Shown one piece after another: positions 1 through 8,891 of a stretch of 64,000 bases of DNA. Source of the DNA: Rariloculus sp965263005. Its GTDB lineage: Bacteria > Pseudomonadota > Gammaproteobacteria > Steroidobacterales > Rariloculaceae. A program made the translations under genes and the position numbers. The stretch spans positions 2,356,001 through 2,420,000 of the forward strand of contig NZ_OZ253579.1 of the NCBI RefSeq assembly GCF_965263005.1, read 5' to 3'. Position 1 is the first letter of the stretch; every line of letters starts with the position of its first letter. The notes below the pieces were generated by a model that searched no databases, was not told where the DNA came from, and saw nothing but the letters and a program-made list of their open reading frames with translations.

Positions 1-83
1 GCCCGGCTGGCAAATCTGTGCCTTGAATCCAAGAGCGTGCGACGTGTGCGACAGGCTGCTGCGGGTGCTCGATACCGCGCTCT

Positions 84-1400
84 TCATTGCTGCTCGTTCA
101 GTGATTCACCGACCGCGTTGATGAGCCCATCGATTTCTTCCGCGGTGGCTATGAATGGAGGCGCAAGCTGCAGCGTGTCGCCTCCCCAGCGGACATAGAA
201 CCCTTTCTCGAAACACTTCAGCCCGACCTCGAAAGGTCGCCGGAACGGTTCACCGTGATAGTGCTCCAGGCTGATCCCTCCGGCGAGACCGTAATTGCGT
301 ATGTCGGAGACGAACGGCGCAGACCGTAAACTGTGCAGCGCCGCTTCGAATACCGGAGACATTTCCTTGACCCGCTCCACCAGGTTTTCGTTGACCAGCA
401 GGTCCAGCGCCGCCAGTCCGGCGGCACAGGCAACCGGGTGGGCGGAATACGTGTAGCCGTGGGGGAATTCCACCATGTAATCGGGGCCACCGTTGTCCAT
501 GAACGTGTCGTAGATTTCCGAGCCGACCACCACCGCCCCAAGCGGAATGGCGCCATTGGTGATCTGTTTGGCCAGAGTCATGATGTCGGGCGTCACTCCA
601 AATTCCTCGGCGCCGGTTATCGATCCCATGCGTCCAAAACCGGTGATGACCTCGTCAAAGATCAGCAAGATGCCGTGCTTGTCGCAGATTTTCCGGAGTC
701 GATCGAGATAACCCTTGGGCGGCGGTAACACTCCTGCGGAACCGGATAGCGGCTCGACGATGACCGCGGCGATATTGGACGCGTCATGCAGCAACACCAG
801 GTCTTCCAGATCGTCAGCAAGATGTGCCCCGGTCTCCGGCATCCCACGACTGAATCGGTTTTCATTCAGCACAGTGTGCCCGATGTGATCGGCATCGACG
901 GACTGCCCGAACAATCGGCTGTTGAACCCGATGCCACTGACAGCAACGCCGCCGAAGTTGACGCCGTGATAGCCCTTGATCCTGCCGATGAATTTGGACT
1001 TGCCCGGCTCGCCCTTGCTGCGCCAGTAGCCTCTCGCGATCTTGAGTGCCGTATCGACGGTTTCCGATCCAGAGCCTGTAAAGAACACATGGTCCAATCC
1101 TGAAGGAGTCAGCTCGACTAGCTTGTTGGCGAGCTTGAAACTCAGCGGATGGCCATATTGGAAGCCGGGCGAGTAATCCAGCTCCGAGACTTGTTTGCCG
1201 ACGGCTTCCTTGATCTGCTCACGGCCGTGGCCAAGGCCGCACGTCCAAAGGCCGGAGAGGCCGTCGAAGATCCGCCGGCCAAAACTGTCGGTATAGTAAG
1301 CGCCCTTTGCCCCGACGATGAGCCGCGGCGATTCCTTGAACTGGCGATTGCCGGTAAACGGCATCCAGTGGGCGTTGACTTCGATTTTGCTGAGTGTCAT
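84..1400 (-). CDS. Class III omega-aminotransferase (beta-alanine--pyruvate type)
   Basis: A 438-residue PLP enzyme of fold type I, aminotransferase class III. It probably moves an amino group from an omega-amino acid such as beta-alanine to pyruvate in the cytoplasm. Visible marks are the PLP-binding Asp in LIFDEVITGFGR (about D249), the Schiff-base Lys in TLAKQITNGAIPLGA (about K278), and an N-terminal HWMPFTGNRQF segment typical of the beta-alanine--pyruvate subgroup. The length is normal for the family. The ATG at 1400 gives the usual N-terminus. The gene stands alone, and the next gene upstream on the same strand is 333 bp away. Substrate choice within the class III family cannot be fixed from motifs, so putrescine or taurine type activity remains possible. 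Confidence 0.88.
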   Translation of the reverse strand: MTLSKIEVNAHWMPFTGNRQFKESPRLIVGAKGAYYTDSFGRRIFDGLSGLWTCGLGHGREQIKEAVGKQVSELDYSPGFQYGHPLSFKLANKLVELTPSGLDHVFFTGSGSETVDTALKIARGYWRSKGEPGKSKFIGRIKGYHGVNFGGVAVSGIGFNSRLFGQSVDADHIGHTVLNENRFSRGMPETGAHLADDLEDLVLLHDASNIAAVIVEPLSGSAGVLPPPKGYLDRLRKICDKHGILLIFDEVITGFGRMGSITGAEEFGVTPDIMTLAKQITNGAIPLGAVVVGSEIYDTFMDNGGPDYMVEFPHGYTYSAHPVACAAGLAALDLLVNENLVERVKEMSPVFEAALHSLRSAPFVSDIRNYGLAGGISLEHYHGEPFRRPFEVGLKCFEKGFYVRWGGDTLQLAPPFIATAEEIDGLINAVGESLNEQQ

Positions 1401-1733
1401 CGGTTTTGCCCCACTTGATCGGATACTGCAACGGTAGACAGGCGCACTTCCCCAACCCGCGCGTTCAGATTCTTCAGGCCATGGCGGTATCGGCTATCCA
1501 ACTCCCCATCTGGCCGCATGATGGTAGTGAAGGGCACCCGGTCTCCGGCCCACGAAAGCAGCAAATCGCTACCCCGCCGAAGGCTCTCTATTATCGGCCT
1601 GTTGACTTACCGGCTCCGCGGCTCTCGTTCGGCCGGGCGGGCGGCCTCGTAGGCCAGCAATTCCGGCAGGCGAGGACCGGGCACGTCGGTCAGCTTCTGA
1701 AAGCGACCCGGCGCCTCGGAGTCTTCCAGACAA
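1401..1733. other. Intergenic stretch, no convincing gene
   Basis: This stretch of 333 bases lies between two minus-strand genes. On the minus strand there is a short open stretch from about 1735 to 1601, ending in TAA, with protein-like composition but no start codon in frame. It could be the decayed tail of a gene or chance. I see no RNA gene or clear terminator. Confidence 0.4.
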
Positions 1734-2228
1734 TTACGGGTCGCCGTTTCCGTCTTCCCGATCAAGTCCCAATGCCTCTTCGGCTTCGGCGCGCGAGCTG
1801 AAACCCATTTCGATCCACCCGGGCCAGTCGTTCATCCGCTCGTTGGCGGAACAACCACCGTCGCTCGGGTTGTATACCGTTTCGTCTCCCGTGAAAACGA
1901 GCCCGATCGCGCCTCCGGACCGCCCGTCGCGCAGGGGGCAATAGACGACGGTGATGCGGTCTCCCGGTCTCAGGGTGAACCCGGTCAAGGGGGGGTCCCG
2001 CCCGAGAATGGAGGCGGGGGCTCCTCCCTCCAAACCCCACTGGGTCCCGTCGTCGTCTTCAACGTACAGCAACACGTGAGGACTGTTGAATCCCCATCGG
2101 ACGACCTCGCCCACGATCACGATTTCGCGTGAGCGATCAAACATTGAAAAGCTGTGATGCGCATTCGCACTGCTGCCGGAGAACATGACAGCCAGCAGCG
2201 CGAAAAAAGTAATCGGCAGTTTCTTCAA
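1734..2228 (-). CDS. Exported DUF6152-type protein, copy 1
   Basis: A 164-residue protein with a clear Sec signal peptide (residues 1-23, ending A-N-A), so the mature protein should begin with two histidines (H24, H25). A small beta-rich domain of the DUF6152 type follows, with the N-S-P-H element at residues 48-51. Two more copies of the family lie at 8892-9305 and 10679-11116, and all share the mature N-terminal His-His and an N-x-P-H or N-P-H element 27-28 residues later. This copy carries an extra C-terminal part with two cysteines (in VVYCPLR and GGCSAN). It lies 11 bp downstream of the 323-residue exported protein, so the two are probably one operon. The function is not established. The conserved histidines suggest metal binding, which is inference. 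Confidence 0.8.
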   Translation of the reverse strand: MKKLPITFFALLAVMFSGSSANAHHSFSMFDRSREIVIVGEVVRWGFNSPHVLLYVEDDDGTQWGLEGGAPASILGRDPPLTGFTLRPGDRITVVYCPLRDGRSGGAIGLVFTGDETVYNPSDGGCSANERMNDWPGWIEMGFSSRAEAEEALGLDREDGNGDP

Positions 2229-2239
2229 TTTTCTAGCTC

Positions 2240-3211
2240 CTATTGCACCTGGTCATCGAAGATCGGATTGCGCGTCTGGCCGGGCAGGTCGGCCGGCAGA
2301 TCCGGCGTCTGTCGCGGGCCGCGGATGTCGAAGTAACCTTCTTCTCCCGGCAGCAGAAACTGCGTCTTTCCGTCCTCGGTGAGGTAAGTATTTCGATTGC
2401 TGTCGCATTCCCAGTGCCGGATCCGGAAGCCGAGGGTTTCCAGATCGTTGCGGCGCCGGTAGGTGTAGCTCAGGGTCAGCGGCTCTGCCAGCGAGAGCTC
2501 GTCGTAAAATGTGGTGTTGACGACCAGTCGCTGATCGCCGTTCGGGAAGTTCTCCAGACGCCAGACTTCGACGCTTTCGAACTGGTTGCTCGTGGGTGGC
2601 AGTCCCCGGAACCAGTCGTTCGGATAGATGTCGACGGTATGCACGATCAGTAGGTCATCCGCCCAGAACCCGATGGAGTCGCCGATGGCAAAGTGCGTGC
2701 CGTCGATGTTCTTGTGCTCCTGACCGATGTAGATGCGTCGACTCTCATTCGCCAGGTCGTTGAGCTGCCAGACCTGGTCCGGCGTGTTGATGAACTCGCG
2801 GGTGTACGGTTCCATCAGAAACCGCGGATATCCCGCCGGCTCGCACGTGGTCAAACGGTCGTAGGCCTGTTCCCCGTTTTCCTCGATCAGGTCGAGGCGC
2901 ATCTGATATGCCGCTGCGTATTCCGGCGTGAGCAGGCCCTCGATGAGTTCTCCGTCTTCAACGAAAGCCGACCTGGAGCCGTTGCCGGCCGCGGACCACA
3001 GACCGTTCCATTTCGGCACACTCTCGTACGTGTGCCGGGTGCCGCCTCCGTGTGCTTCGTACAGAAACTCGTAGTGGTCCTCGGAGGTGTCGAAGTTCTG
3101 CGGCGGCGCCATCGGTTCGGGCACGCCGGGGTCCTGCGCGAGAGCGGCGCCGGAACCTGCGATGAGCCACAAGCTGGAGCCGAGCGCGAATGCCAGTCTC
3201 GAAACGGTCAT
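2240..3211 (-). CDS. Exported beta-rich protein of unknown function, partner of DUF6152
   Basis: A 323-residue protein with a Sec signal peptide (cleavage near A25-Q26). I do not recognise a named family. It aligns by eye with the 254-residue protein at 8100-8861. Shared blocks are C-x-P-A around C123, G-D-S-I-G-F-W-x-D-D-L around residues 177-187, P-T-S-N-Q near 206, and a W-E-C-D block near C269. The two conserved cysteines could form a disulfide in the periplasm. It is the first gene of a two-gene unit with the DUF6152 gene that follows. Alternating hydrophobic residues and many Tyr/Trp suggest a beta-sheet fold. A binding or scaffold role is possible, but no catalytic motif is visible. 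Confidence 0.75.
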   Translation of the reverse strand: MTVSRLAFALGSSLWLIAGSGAALAQDPGVPEPMAPPQNFDTSEDHYEFLYEAHGGGTRHTYESVPKWNGLWSAAGNGSRSAFVEDGELIEGLLTPEYAAAYQMRLDLIEENGEQAYDRLTTCEPAGYPRFLMEPYTREFINTPDQVWQLNDLANESRRIYIGQEHKNIDGTHFAIGDSIGFWADDLLIVHTVDIYPNDWFRGLPPTSNQFESVEVWRLENFPNGDQRLVVNTTFYDELSLAEPLTLSYTYRRRNDLETLGFRIRHWECDSNRNTYLTEDGKTQFLLPGEEGYFDIRGPRQTPDLPADLPGQTRNPIFDDQVQ

Positions 3212-3586
3212 GGAGTCCTCCCTACCAAACGCCCGTCACCACGTACCCATCGCAGGATACTCTCGCCGTGCTGTGTCTTCTGCGACGCTCGGCGTGCCCC
3301 TGGATGCAATCTGACGCGAATAACCCCGCTAATCGCGCCATTCGATCCGGCCTGTGTTTTCGGGCCGGAACGTACAAGCTGCGGTCGCGCAGAAGTATAA
3401 ACCATGCCGAACGTTCTACCCAATGTGCGCCCGCTGTTTCTGGTACTGAGGCTGGCAGAGCCGAACCGCGCGGGGCGCATACCGGCTTCGGCGGCCTGCC
3501 GGTCCCGAGCGCCGAAATCCATGTTGTACCAGTGCTATTCGGGCCAGGTCTTGACAGGTCTTGACACGTCCATATAGCCTCCGGCC
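3212..3586. other. Divergent intergenic region with toxin-antitoxin promoter at its right end
   Basis: This stretch of 375 bases holds no convincing gene. Its left end must carry the promoter of the minus-strand exported-protein pair. Its right end carries the RHH/Doc promoter described separately. Confidence 0.5.
3551..3578 (+). promoter_or_regulatory. Sigma70-like promoter of the RHH/Doc pair, possibly leaderless
   Basis: TTGACA at 3551-3556 and TATAGC at 3573-3578 are separated by 16 bp. A direct repeat GGTCTTGACA (3547-3556 and 3558-3567, 11-bp period) overlaps the -35 box and could be an operator for the RHH antitoxin. The expected transcription start, about 7 nt after the -10 box, falls at or 1-2 nt before the ATG at 3587, so the mRNA may be leaderless. 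Confidence 0.6.
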
Positions 3587-3799
3587 ATGGCTGCAATCAA
3601 GATCAGTTCGAAAGTCGAGCAAGCCGAGTGGCAAGCGCTTCAGGAACTTGCCAGAGAGTCGCATCAGACTATCTCAGGACTGTTGACCGAGGCGATCGGC
3701 GACTATGTGCGCAGGCGTCGCCTGCGCCCGCACGTCTTGGACCATCTGGAAGCATCGATGGCCGAGAACGAGGAATTGGGCCGGCGCCTTGCCGAGTGA
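3587..3799 (+). CDS. Ribbon-helix-helix antitoxin
   Basis: A 70-residue protein. The N-terminal AAIKISSKV strand followed by EWQALQELARESHQTISGLLTEAIGDYV has the beta-alpha-alpha pattern of a MetJ/Arc (CopG-like) DNA-binding dimer. The C-terminal basic and acidic tail is suited to wrapping a toxin. It sits directly before the Doc toxin gene, whose likely TTG start overlaps its last codons. It should neutralise the toxin and repress the shared promoter. No Shine-Dalgarno is seen before the ATG, which fits the leaderless promoter immediately upstream. Confidence 0.78.
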   Translation: MAAIKISSKVEQAEWQALQELARESHQTISGLLTEAIGDYVRRRRLRPHVLDHLEASMAENEELGRRLAE

Positions 3800-4175
3800 A
3801 TCCGTCCAGTTCCTCTCGGTGGATGAAGCAATCGCCATTCACGAACGTCTCATCGAGAAGTTCGGGGGCGCGCCGGGGATTCGCGACAAGGGACTCCTCG
3901 AAAGTGCCCTGTACCGTCCCCAGACCGGGTACTACGATGATTTGGCGGAATTGGCTGCCGCTATGTTCCAGTCATTGTTAATGAACCATGCCTTCCTGGA
4001 TGGCAATAAACGGGCGGCCTTCTTCGTGACCGACACGTTCCTGCGCCTCAACGGCTGGAAACTTATCGTGGATGCAGCGTCCGCCCACAACGTTATCGTC
4101 GGTATGCTGAAAGCAGGCGAGTGCTCCTTCGAGAAGATCCTTTCATGGATCAAGGAGTCACTGGAGAAAAGCTAA
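3789..4175 (+). CDS. doc: Doc-type Fic toxin (type II death-on-curing)
   Basis: A protein of about 128 residues with the Fic/Doc signature H-x-F-x-D-G-N-K-R at about residues 67-75 and helical flanks typical of Doc. Doc of phage P1 is a kinase that phosphorylates and inactivates EF-Tu. I chose the TTG at 3789 because it gives SESVQFLSVDEAIAIHERLI, the normal N-terminus of the family, and overlaps the antitoxin stop by 11 bp. GTG at 3819 is the alternative. The frame stays open upstream to 3705, but that part runs through the antitoxin gene in another frame and is not family-like. The active-site motif looks intact, so the toxin is probably functional. Confidence 0.85.
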   Translation: MPSESVQFLSVDEAIAIHERLIEKFGGAPGIRDKGLLESALYRPQTGYYDDLAELAAAMFQSLLMNHAFLDGNKRAAFFVTDTFLRLNGWKLIVDAASAHNVIVGMLKAGECSFEKILSWIKESLEKS

Positions 4176-4249
4176 CGGCGATCGTGAAGGAGAACTGTTT
4201 GGATGAGCCCCGGCTCCTTGGATCGCGCGCACTGTCGCGCGGGAGGAGG

Positions 4250-4325
4250 TGGCTCCCCGGGCCGGACTCGAACCAGCGACAAGTCGGTTAACAGCCGACT
4301 GCTCTACCAACTGAGCTACCGGGGA
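4250..4325 (-). tRNA. tRNA-Asn (GTT)
   Basis: A 76-nt cloverleaf on the minus strand. It has a 7-bp acceptor stem TCCCCGG/CCGGGGA, a D arm, an anticodon stem GTCGG/CCGAC around loop CTGTTAA (anticodon GTT), a T arm with loop TTCGAGT, and an encoded CCA. All stems pair. Confidence 0.97.
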
Positions 4326-4441
4326 TCCGTGCGAGTGGCGAGCGCATTCTGTAGGAACGCTCCGGGCAAGTCAAGCAACGCTGTTGGAATTGTCTATTCT
4401 TTCAGCAAGTTAGCTGAACTCAACGGGAATTCAGCCGCGGC

Positions 4442-5626
4442 TCAGGATGCCGCGAATTTCTCGATTCTGTCGAGCGCGGCCCCGAGCGTCTCAAGCGATG
4501 CGGCGTACGCTACGCGCAGGTGTCCGCGTGCGCCAAAGGCCGACCCCGGCACGAGTGCGACACCGGCCGTCTCGAGCAGGCGCTCGCACAGTGCGACATC
4601 GTCATTGAGTCCCTTGGCATCGATCAGAGCCTGGACTTTCGGGAACACGTAGAATGCGCCGCGACCCGGAAGGCATTCGACGCCCTCGATTCGATTCAAT
4701 CGATCGATGACGAACGCGTGGCGCTCCCTGAACTCGGCGCACATCTCCTGCAGAAAGCCCCGATCGCCCCTGAGCGCGGCGCAGGCGGCGGCCTGCGAGA
4801 TAGAGCAGGCGTTGGTTGTGCTCTGGCTTTGTATGGTCGTCATCGCCTTGATGATCGGTTCGGGGCCCGCGGCGTAACCGATGCGCCAGCCGCTCATCGC
4901 GTAGCCTTTCGAGACCCCGTTGATGGTGATCGTGCGATCGTAAATGGACGGACAGGCCGCCGCCAGGCTGCAGAACGGTGTCTCGTGCCAGCAGATGTGC
5001 TCGTAGATTTCGTCAGCAAGAATCAGTATTCGCGGATGCTCGCGCAGCACTTCGCCGATCGCTATCCAGTCGTCGCGCCCGTACACGGCGCCCGTCGGAT
5101 TGCAGGGGCTGTTGACGATCAGAAGCTTGGTCCGCTTCGTGATCGCGGCCCGAAGTTGGGCCGGGCTCATCAGAAAACCCTGTTCGGCGCTCGTGGGGAC
5201 GATGACAGGCTCCGCGTCCGCGAGCCGCACCATGTCGGGATAGGACACCCAGTAAGGCGCAGGGATGATGGCCTCATCACCAGCGTCGAGGAGCGCCTGG
5301 CAGGCGTTGTAGCACGATTGCTTGGCGCCGCTCGAGACGATGATCTGCTCGGGCCGGTAGTCGAGCCCGTTGTCGCGCGCGAATTTCTCGACGATCGCTT
5401 CCTTCAACGCCGTCGAGCCGTCGACTGCCGTGTACTTCGTTTCGCCGCGGGCGATCGCCTCGACAGCCGCAGCCTTGACATGCTCGGGCGTATCGAAGTC
5501 GGGCTCGCCGGCGCTCAGGCTGATGATGTCAGCGCCCTGCTCGCGCAGCTTGAGCGCTTTCGCCGTGATGCTGACCGTGGCGGAAGGCCGGATGCGCAGT
5601 AGGCGGTGCGCGAGGCGAATACTCAA
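4442..5626 (-). CDS. Aspartate/aromatic aminotransferase, class I
   Basis: A PLP-dependent class I aminotransferase of the Ib aspartate aminotransferase type. Motifs, numbered from this start, include SLSAGEPDFDTP near residues 37-46, NSPCNPTGAVY near 172, ADEIYEH near 204, and the Schiff-base Lys in INGVSKGYAMSGWRIGY (about K240). It would interconvert aspartate and oxaloacetate with 2-oxoglutarate or a prephenate-like acceptor. I chose the TTG at 5626 because it gives MSIRLAHRLLRIRPS, the usual family start, with AAAGG 10 nt upstream. A GTG at 5662 would add 12 unrelated residues. It is divergent from uvrB with under 90 bp between them. Confidence 0.87.
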   Translation of the reverse strand: MSIRLAHRLLRIRPSATVSITAKALKLREQGADIISLSAGEPDFDTPEHVKAAAVEAIARGETKYTAVDGSTALKEAIVEKFARDNGLDYRPEQIIVSSGAKQSCYNACQALLDAGDEAIIPAPYWVSYPDMVRLADAEPVIVPTSAEQGFLMSPAQLRAAITKRTKLLIVNSPCNPTGAVYGRDDWIAIGEVLREHPRILILADEIYEHICWHETPFCSLAAACPSIYDRTITINGVSKGYAMSGWRIGYAAGPEPIIKAMTTIQSQSTTNACSISQAAACAALRGDRGFLQEMCAEFRERHAFVIDRLNRIEGVECLPGRGAFYVFPKVQALIDAKGLNDDVALCERLLETAGVALVPGSAFGARGHLRVAYAASLETLGAALDRIEKFAAS

Positions 5627-5712
5627 ACTGAACTGACCTTTCAAACGTCCTGGAGGGGCCACATAATCTTACGTTCGGAACACTGTGGCTCCAAGCAAAT
5701 TCACTCAACGTC

Positions 5713-7734
5713 ATGACGGATAGACCATTCGAGCTCGTTTCCGACTACGCGCCGGGCGGAGATCAGCCACAGGCCATCGCGAGCCTGATCGAAGGCATTC
5801 AAGACGGGTTGAGCCAGCAGATCCTGCTCGGTGTGACGGGCTCAGGCAAGACCTACACGATGGCGAACGTCGTCAACGCCGTGCAGCGACCGACGTTGAT
5901 CCTCGCGCACAACAAGACGCTCGCAGCCCAGCTTTATGGCGAAATGCGGGAGTTCTTCCCGCAGAACGCGGTCGAGTACTTCGTGTCGTATTACGACTAC
6001 TACCAACCCGAGGCTTATCTGCCGACCACAGACACATACATCGAGAAGGACGCCTCGATCAACAATCACATCGAGCAGATGCGACTGTCGGCGACAAAAG
6101 CCCTGCTCGAGCGCCGCGATGTGATCATCGTCGCCACGGTATCGGCGATCTACGGCCTTGGCGACCCCGAGGCCTACCATGGAATGGTGCTTCATCTGGT
6201 CCGCGGCCACTCGATCAATCAGCGCGACCTGCTGAGACGGCTTGCCGAGCTTCAGTACACGCGCAACCCGCTCGATCTGAGCCGCGGCACTTTTCGCGTC
6301 CGCGGCGATGTCGTCGATATTTTCCCGGCGGACTCCGAGCGCGACGCAGTGCGTGTCGAACTGTTCGACGATGAGATCGAAGCAGTCAGTCTGTTCGATC
6401 CGTTGACGGGCGAAGTCCTGCGCAAACTGCCGCGCATCACGATCTATCCCAAGACACATTACGTCACGCCGCGCGAAACCCTTGTCGCGGCCGTGGATCA
6501 GATACGCGAAGAGCTCGCATCGCGGTTGAGTGCACTTCGGAAGACCCAGAAGCTCGTCGAGGCGCAGCGTCTCGAGCAGCGGACCCGCTTCGATATGGAG
6601 ATGATCCTCGAGGTGGGATACTGCACAGGGATAGAAAACTACTCCCGCTACCTGTCGGGACGCAGGGCGGGGCAGCCGCCGCCGTGTCTGTTCGACTACC
6701 TGCCGGGCGACGCGCTGCTGTTCGTCGACGAGAGTCACGCCACGATCCCACAGCTCGGGGGCATGTACCGGGGTGACCGCTCACGCAAGGAAACGCTGGT
6801 CGAGTATGGATTTCGCTTGCCGTCGGCGCTCGATAACCGGCCGCTGCGCTTTGATGAATACGAGTCCGTATCGCCGCAGACGATACTTGTCTCTGCGACG
6901 CCTGGCCGTTACGAGACTGAGGGGTGCGGCGACGTCGTCGAGCAGGTCGTCCGTCCCACCGGCCTCATCGACCCCGAAGTCGAGTGTCGTCCGGCCAGCA
7001 CACAGGTCGATGACGCGCTGTCCGAAATCAACATCAGGGTCGGGCGCTCCGAGCGCGTTCTGATCACGACGCTGACCAAACGCATGGCCGAGGATCTGAC
7101 CGACTACCTGCAGGAACACGGCGTACGCGTCCGCTATCTGCATTCCGATATCGAAACCGTCGAGCGCACGGAGATCATCCGCGATCTGCGTCTCGGCGAG
7201 TTTGACGTGCTCGTCGGAATCAATCTGTTGCGCGAGGGGCTCGATATGCCCGAGGTCTCGCTGGTCGCGATCTTCGATGCGGACAAGGAAGGCTTCCTGA
7301 GATCCGAGGGGTCACTGATCCAGACGATCGGCCGGGCGGCGCGCAATGTCCGGGGCAAGGCCATCCTCTATGCCGACGTGGTTACAGGGTCGATGCAGCG
7401 CGCAATCGACGAAACGAACAGGCGGCGGCGCAAGCAGTTGCTCTACAACCGCGAGCACGGCATAGAGCCGCGCACGATCGTCAAGGGCATCCAGGACATC
7501 ATGGAAGGCGCACGCGGTGCGGTCAGGCTGCGGCGGCGCGACCGGGGCCGCGGGCGTGCCGGCGCAGCGGCGGGATTGACGCCGGAGCAGGTGTTCTCCC
7601 GCATCAACGAACTCGAGAAGCGCATGTATGCCCATGCCCGCGACCTGGAGTTCGAACAAGCGGCGAAGTTGCGCGACGACATCGAGGCACTGCGGCGCGA
7701 CGGGATAGGGTTGCCCGAGGGAGTGGCGGGATAG
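5713..7734 (+). CDS. uvrB: Excinuclease ABC subunit B
   Basis: A full-length 673-residue UvrB, the DNA damage verification subunit of nucleotide excision repair. It has Walker A TGSGKT at 42-47, the beta-hairpin segment YYDYYQPEAYLP near residue 96, helicase motif II VDESH near 339, motifs V-VI near 505-545 (INLLREGLDMPE, QTIGRAARN), and a C-terminal UVR motif near 630-660 (FEQAAKLRDDIEAL) that binds UvrC. A basic Arg-rich linker lies around residues 605-625. No Shine-Dalgarno is obvious before the ATG at 5713, and I see no LexA-type palindrome in the short upstream gap. Confidence 0.98.
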   Translation: MTDRPFELVSDYAPGGDQPQAIASLIEGIQDGLSQQILLGVTGSGKTYTMANVVNAVQRPTLILAHNKTLAAQLYGEMREFFPQNAVEYFVSYYDYYQPEAYLPTTDTYIEKDASINNHIEQMRLSATKALLERRDVIIVATVSAIYGLGDPEAYHGMVLHLVRGHSINQRDLLRRLAELQYTRNPLDLSRGTFRVRGDVVDIFPADSERDAVRVELFDDEIEAVSLFDPLTGEVLRKLPRITIYPKTHYVTPRETLVAAVDQIREELASRLSALRKTQKLVEAQRLEQRTRFDMEMILEVGYCTGIENYSRYLSGRRAGQPPPCLFDYLPGDALLFVDESHATIPQLGGMYRGDRSRKETLVEYGFRLPSALDNRPLRFDEYESVSPQTILVSATPGRYETEGCGDVVEQVVRPTGLIDPEVECRPASTQVDDALSEINIRVGRSERVLITTLTKRMAEDLTDYLQEHGVRVRYLHSDIETVERTEIIRDLRLGEFDVLVGINLLREGLDMPEVSLVAIFDADKEGFLRSEGSLIQTIGRAARNVRGKAILYADVVTGSMQRAIDETNRRRRKQLLYNREHGIEPRTIVKGIQDIMEGARGAVRLRRRDRGRGRAGAAAGLTPEQVFSRINELEKRMYAHARDLEFEQAAKLRDDIEALRRDGIGLPEGVAG

Positions 7735-7891
7735 GGCGCCCGAGCAAGTGGCGGGACCGACGTGCCGAAGCAATCCGCGGCCCCGGTCAGCTTGCTCGCG
7801 CAAGTTGCGGACTGGCCTTGCGCGTTACGAATCCGTGCTGCGACACCGCATTGCCGTTGGCGCCGATTCTCAGGTATCGTTGAGTTTCTTC

Positions 7892-7966
7892 AGGCGCGTA
7901 GCTCAGTGGTAGAGCACCACCCTGACATGGTGGGGGTCGTTGGTTCAATCCCAATCGCGCCTACCA
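7892..7966 (+). tRNA. tRNA-Val (GAC)
   Basis: A 75-nt cloverleaf with acceptor stem AGGCGCG/CGCGCCT, D arm GCTC/GAGC, anticodon stem CCACC/GGTGG around CTGACAT (anticodon GAC), T arm GTTGG/CCAAT around TTCAATC, and an encoded CCA. Confidence 0.96.
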
Positions 7967-8099
7967 GCTTCCTGCGACTGGCGTGTTCCTGAGTCCCTGT
8001 TCGGGGACAAGGAACCGTCAGTTCGCATTTTCAAATACAATTCAGGCAAACTGCAGCAGCGGAGGACACGGGCTTCGGCACTCGGGCCTGCACCGACAC

Positions 8100-8861
8100 A
8101 TGAATTCAAGACTCTTGGCGTTCGGCAGTTTGTCGCTGGTCGGCGCGCTGTCGATCGGCGCGTTGGCACAAGCTCAGATCGTTCCGGCCGGCACTCCAGA
8201 CCTCGGCGGGCTCTATACGGGGCGGACTTGCCTGTCCGGCAACTCCGAGGTATGCCCCGAGATGAGTCGCGAGGGCGCCGAACAATTCCTGACCGCGCGG
8301 GCGAGGGCTTTTGCCGACGCATTCGATGAACTCGCGGCACCGAAGTACGATTGCGGTCCCGCGACGCTGCCGGGGCTCTTCGGCGACCCCTACACTTTTC
8401 AAATCGAGCAACTCGCGGACCGCGTCGTTTTCACATACGAGAAGGACGACATCGTCCGCACGATCTGGCTCGACGGACTCGCTGATCCCGAACCGGGCGC
8501 TGGCGCTTTTTTCCTGCACGGCTACTCGAAGGGACGCTACGAGGACGACGCACTCGTCGTCGAGACGTCGAGGTTCCTGTTCGATCCTGCCGGGCTTGCC
8601 GGAGATTACGTCAGCGCGCCGTCGTCGACGCAGAAACGTTTGCTCGAGCGTTACTGGCGTGAAGGCAACAACCTCAGAATGGAGTTGAGGGTTGAAGATC
8701 CGATATTTCTGCTCGCGCCGATCGAGTACGTCATGCAATGGCGTCCGAGCGAGGGGCCGTTGTCACTGCCATGGGATTGCGATCCCGTCGCGGCCCAGCG
8801 TAACCTTCGACTACGGCCGACGAAGTATCCGCAGGATCCGCCGGTTGTTCGGAGGAACTGA
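8100..8861 (+). CDS. Exported beta-rich protein, paralogue of the 2240-3211 protein
   Basis: A 253-residue exported protein. I start at the ATG at 8100, which gives a clean signal peptide (cleavage near A23-Q26). The open frame continues upstream to 7983 but the added residues are not signal-like. Blocks shared with the 323-residue protein at 2240-3211 include C85-G-P-A, G-Y-S-K-G-R-Y-E-D-D-A near 141-151, S-S-T-Q near 175, and W-D-C-D near C227. It is followed after 30 bp by a DUF6152 gene, repeating the gene pair seen at 1734-3211. No enzyme motif is visible. I read it as a periplasmic or surface beta-sandwich of unknown role. Confidence 0.75.
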   Translation: MNSRLLAFGSLSLVGALSIGALAQAQIVPAGTPDLGGLYTGRTCLSGNSEVCPEMSREGAEQFLTARARAFADAFDELAAPKYDCGPATLPGLFGDPYTFQIEQLADRVVFTYEKDDIVRTIWLDGLADPEPGAGAFFLHGYSKGRYEDDALVVETSRFLFDPAGLAGDYVSAPSSTQKRLLERYWREGNNLRMELRVEDPIFLLAPIEYVMQWRPSEGPLSLPWDCDPVAAQRNLRLRPTKYPQDPPVVRRN

Positions 8862-8891
8862 GCTCGGTCGGTGCAAAGGTGAAGCCATGAA

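Noticed and set aside
4520..5602. 360-codon open frame on the plus strand
   Set aside because: It is the antisense shadow of the aspartate aminotransferase gene; the product is Arg-rich, low in family-like motifs, and the minus-strand gene is clear.
5663..5712. SOS (LexA) box before uvrB
   Set aside because: No CTG-N10-CAG or GAAC-N-GTTC palindrome is seen in the gap.
5842..6738. 298-codon open frame on the minus strand within uvrB
   Set aside because: It is antisense to a well-conserved uvrB, a common effect of high GC third positions.
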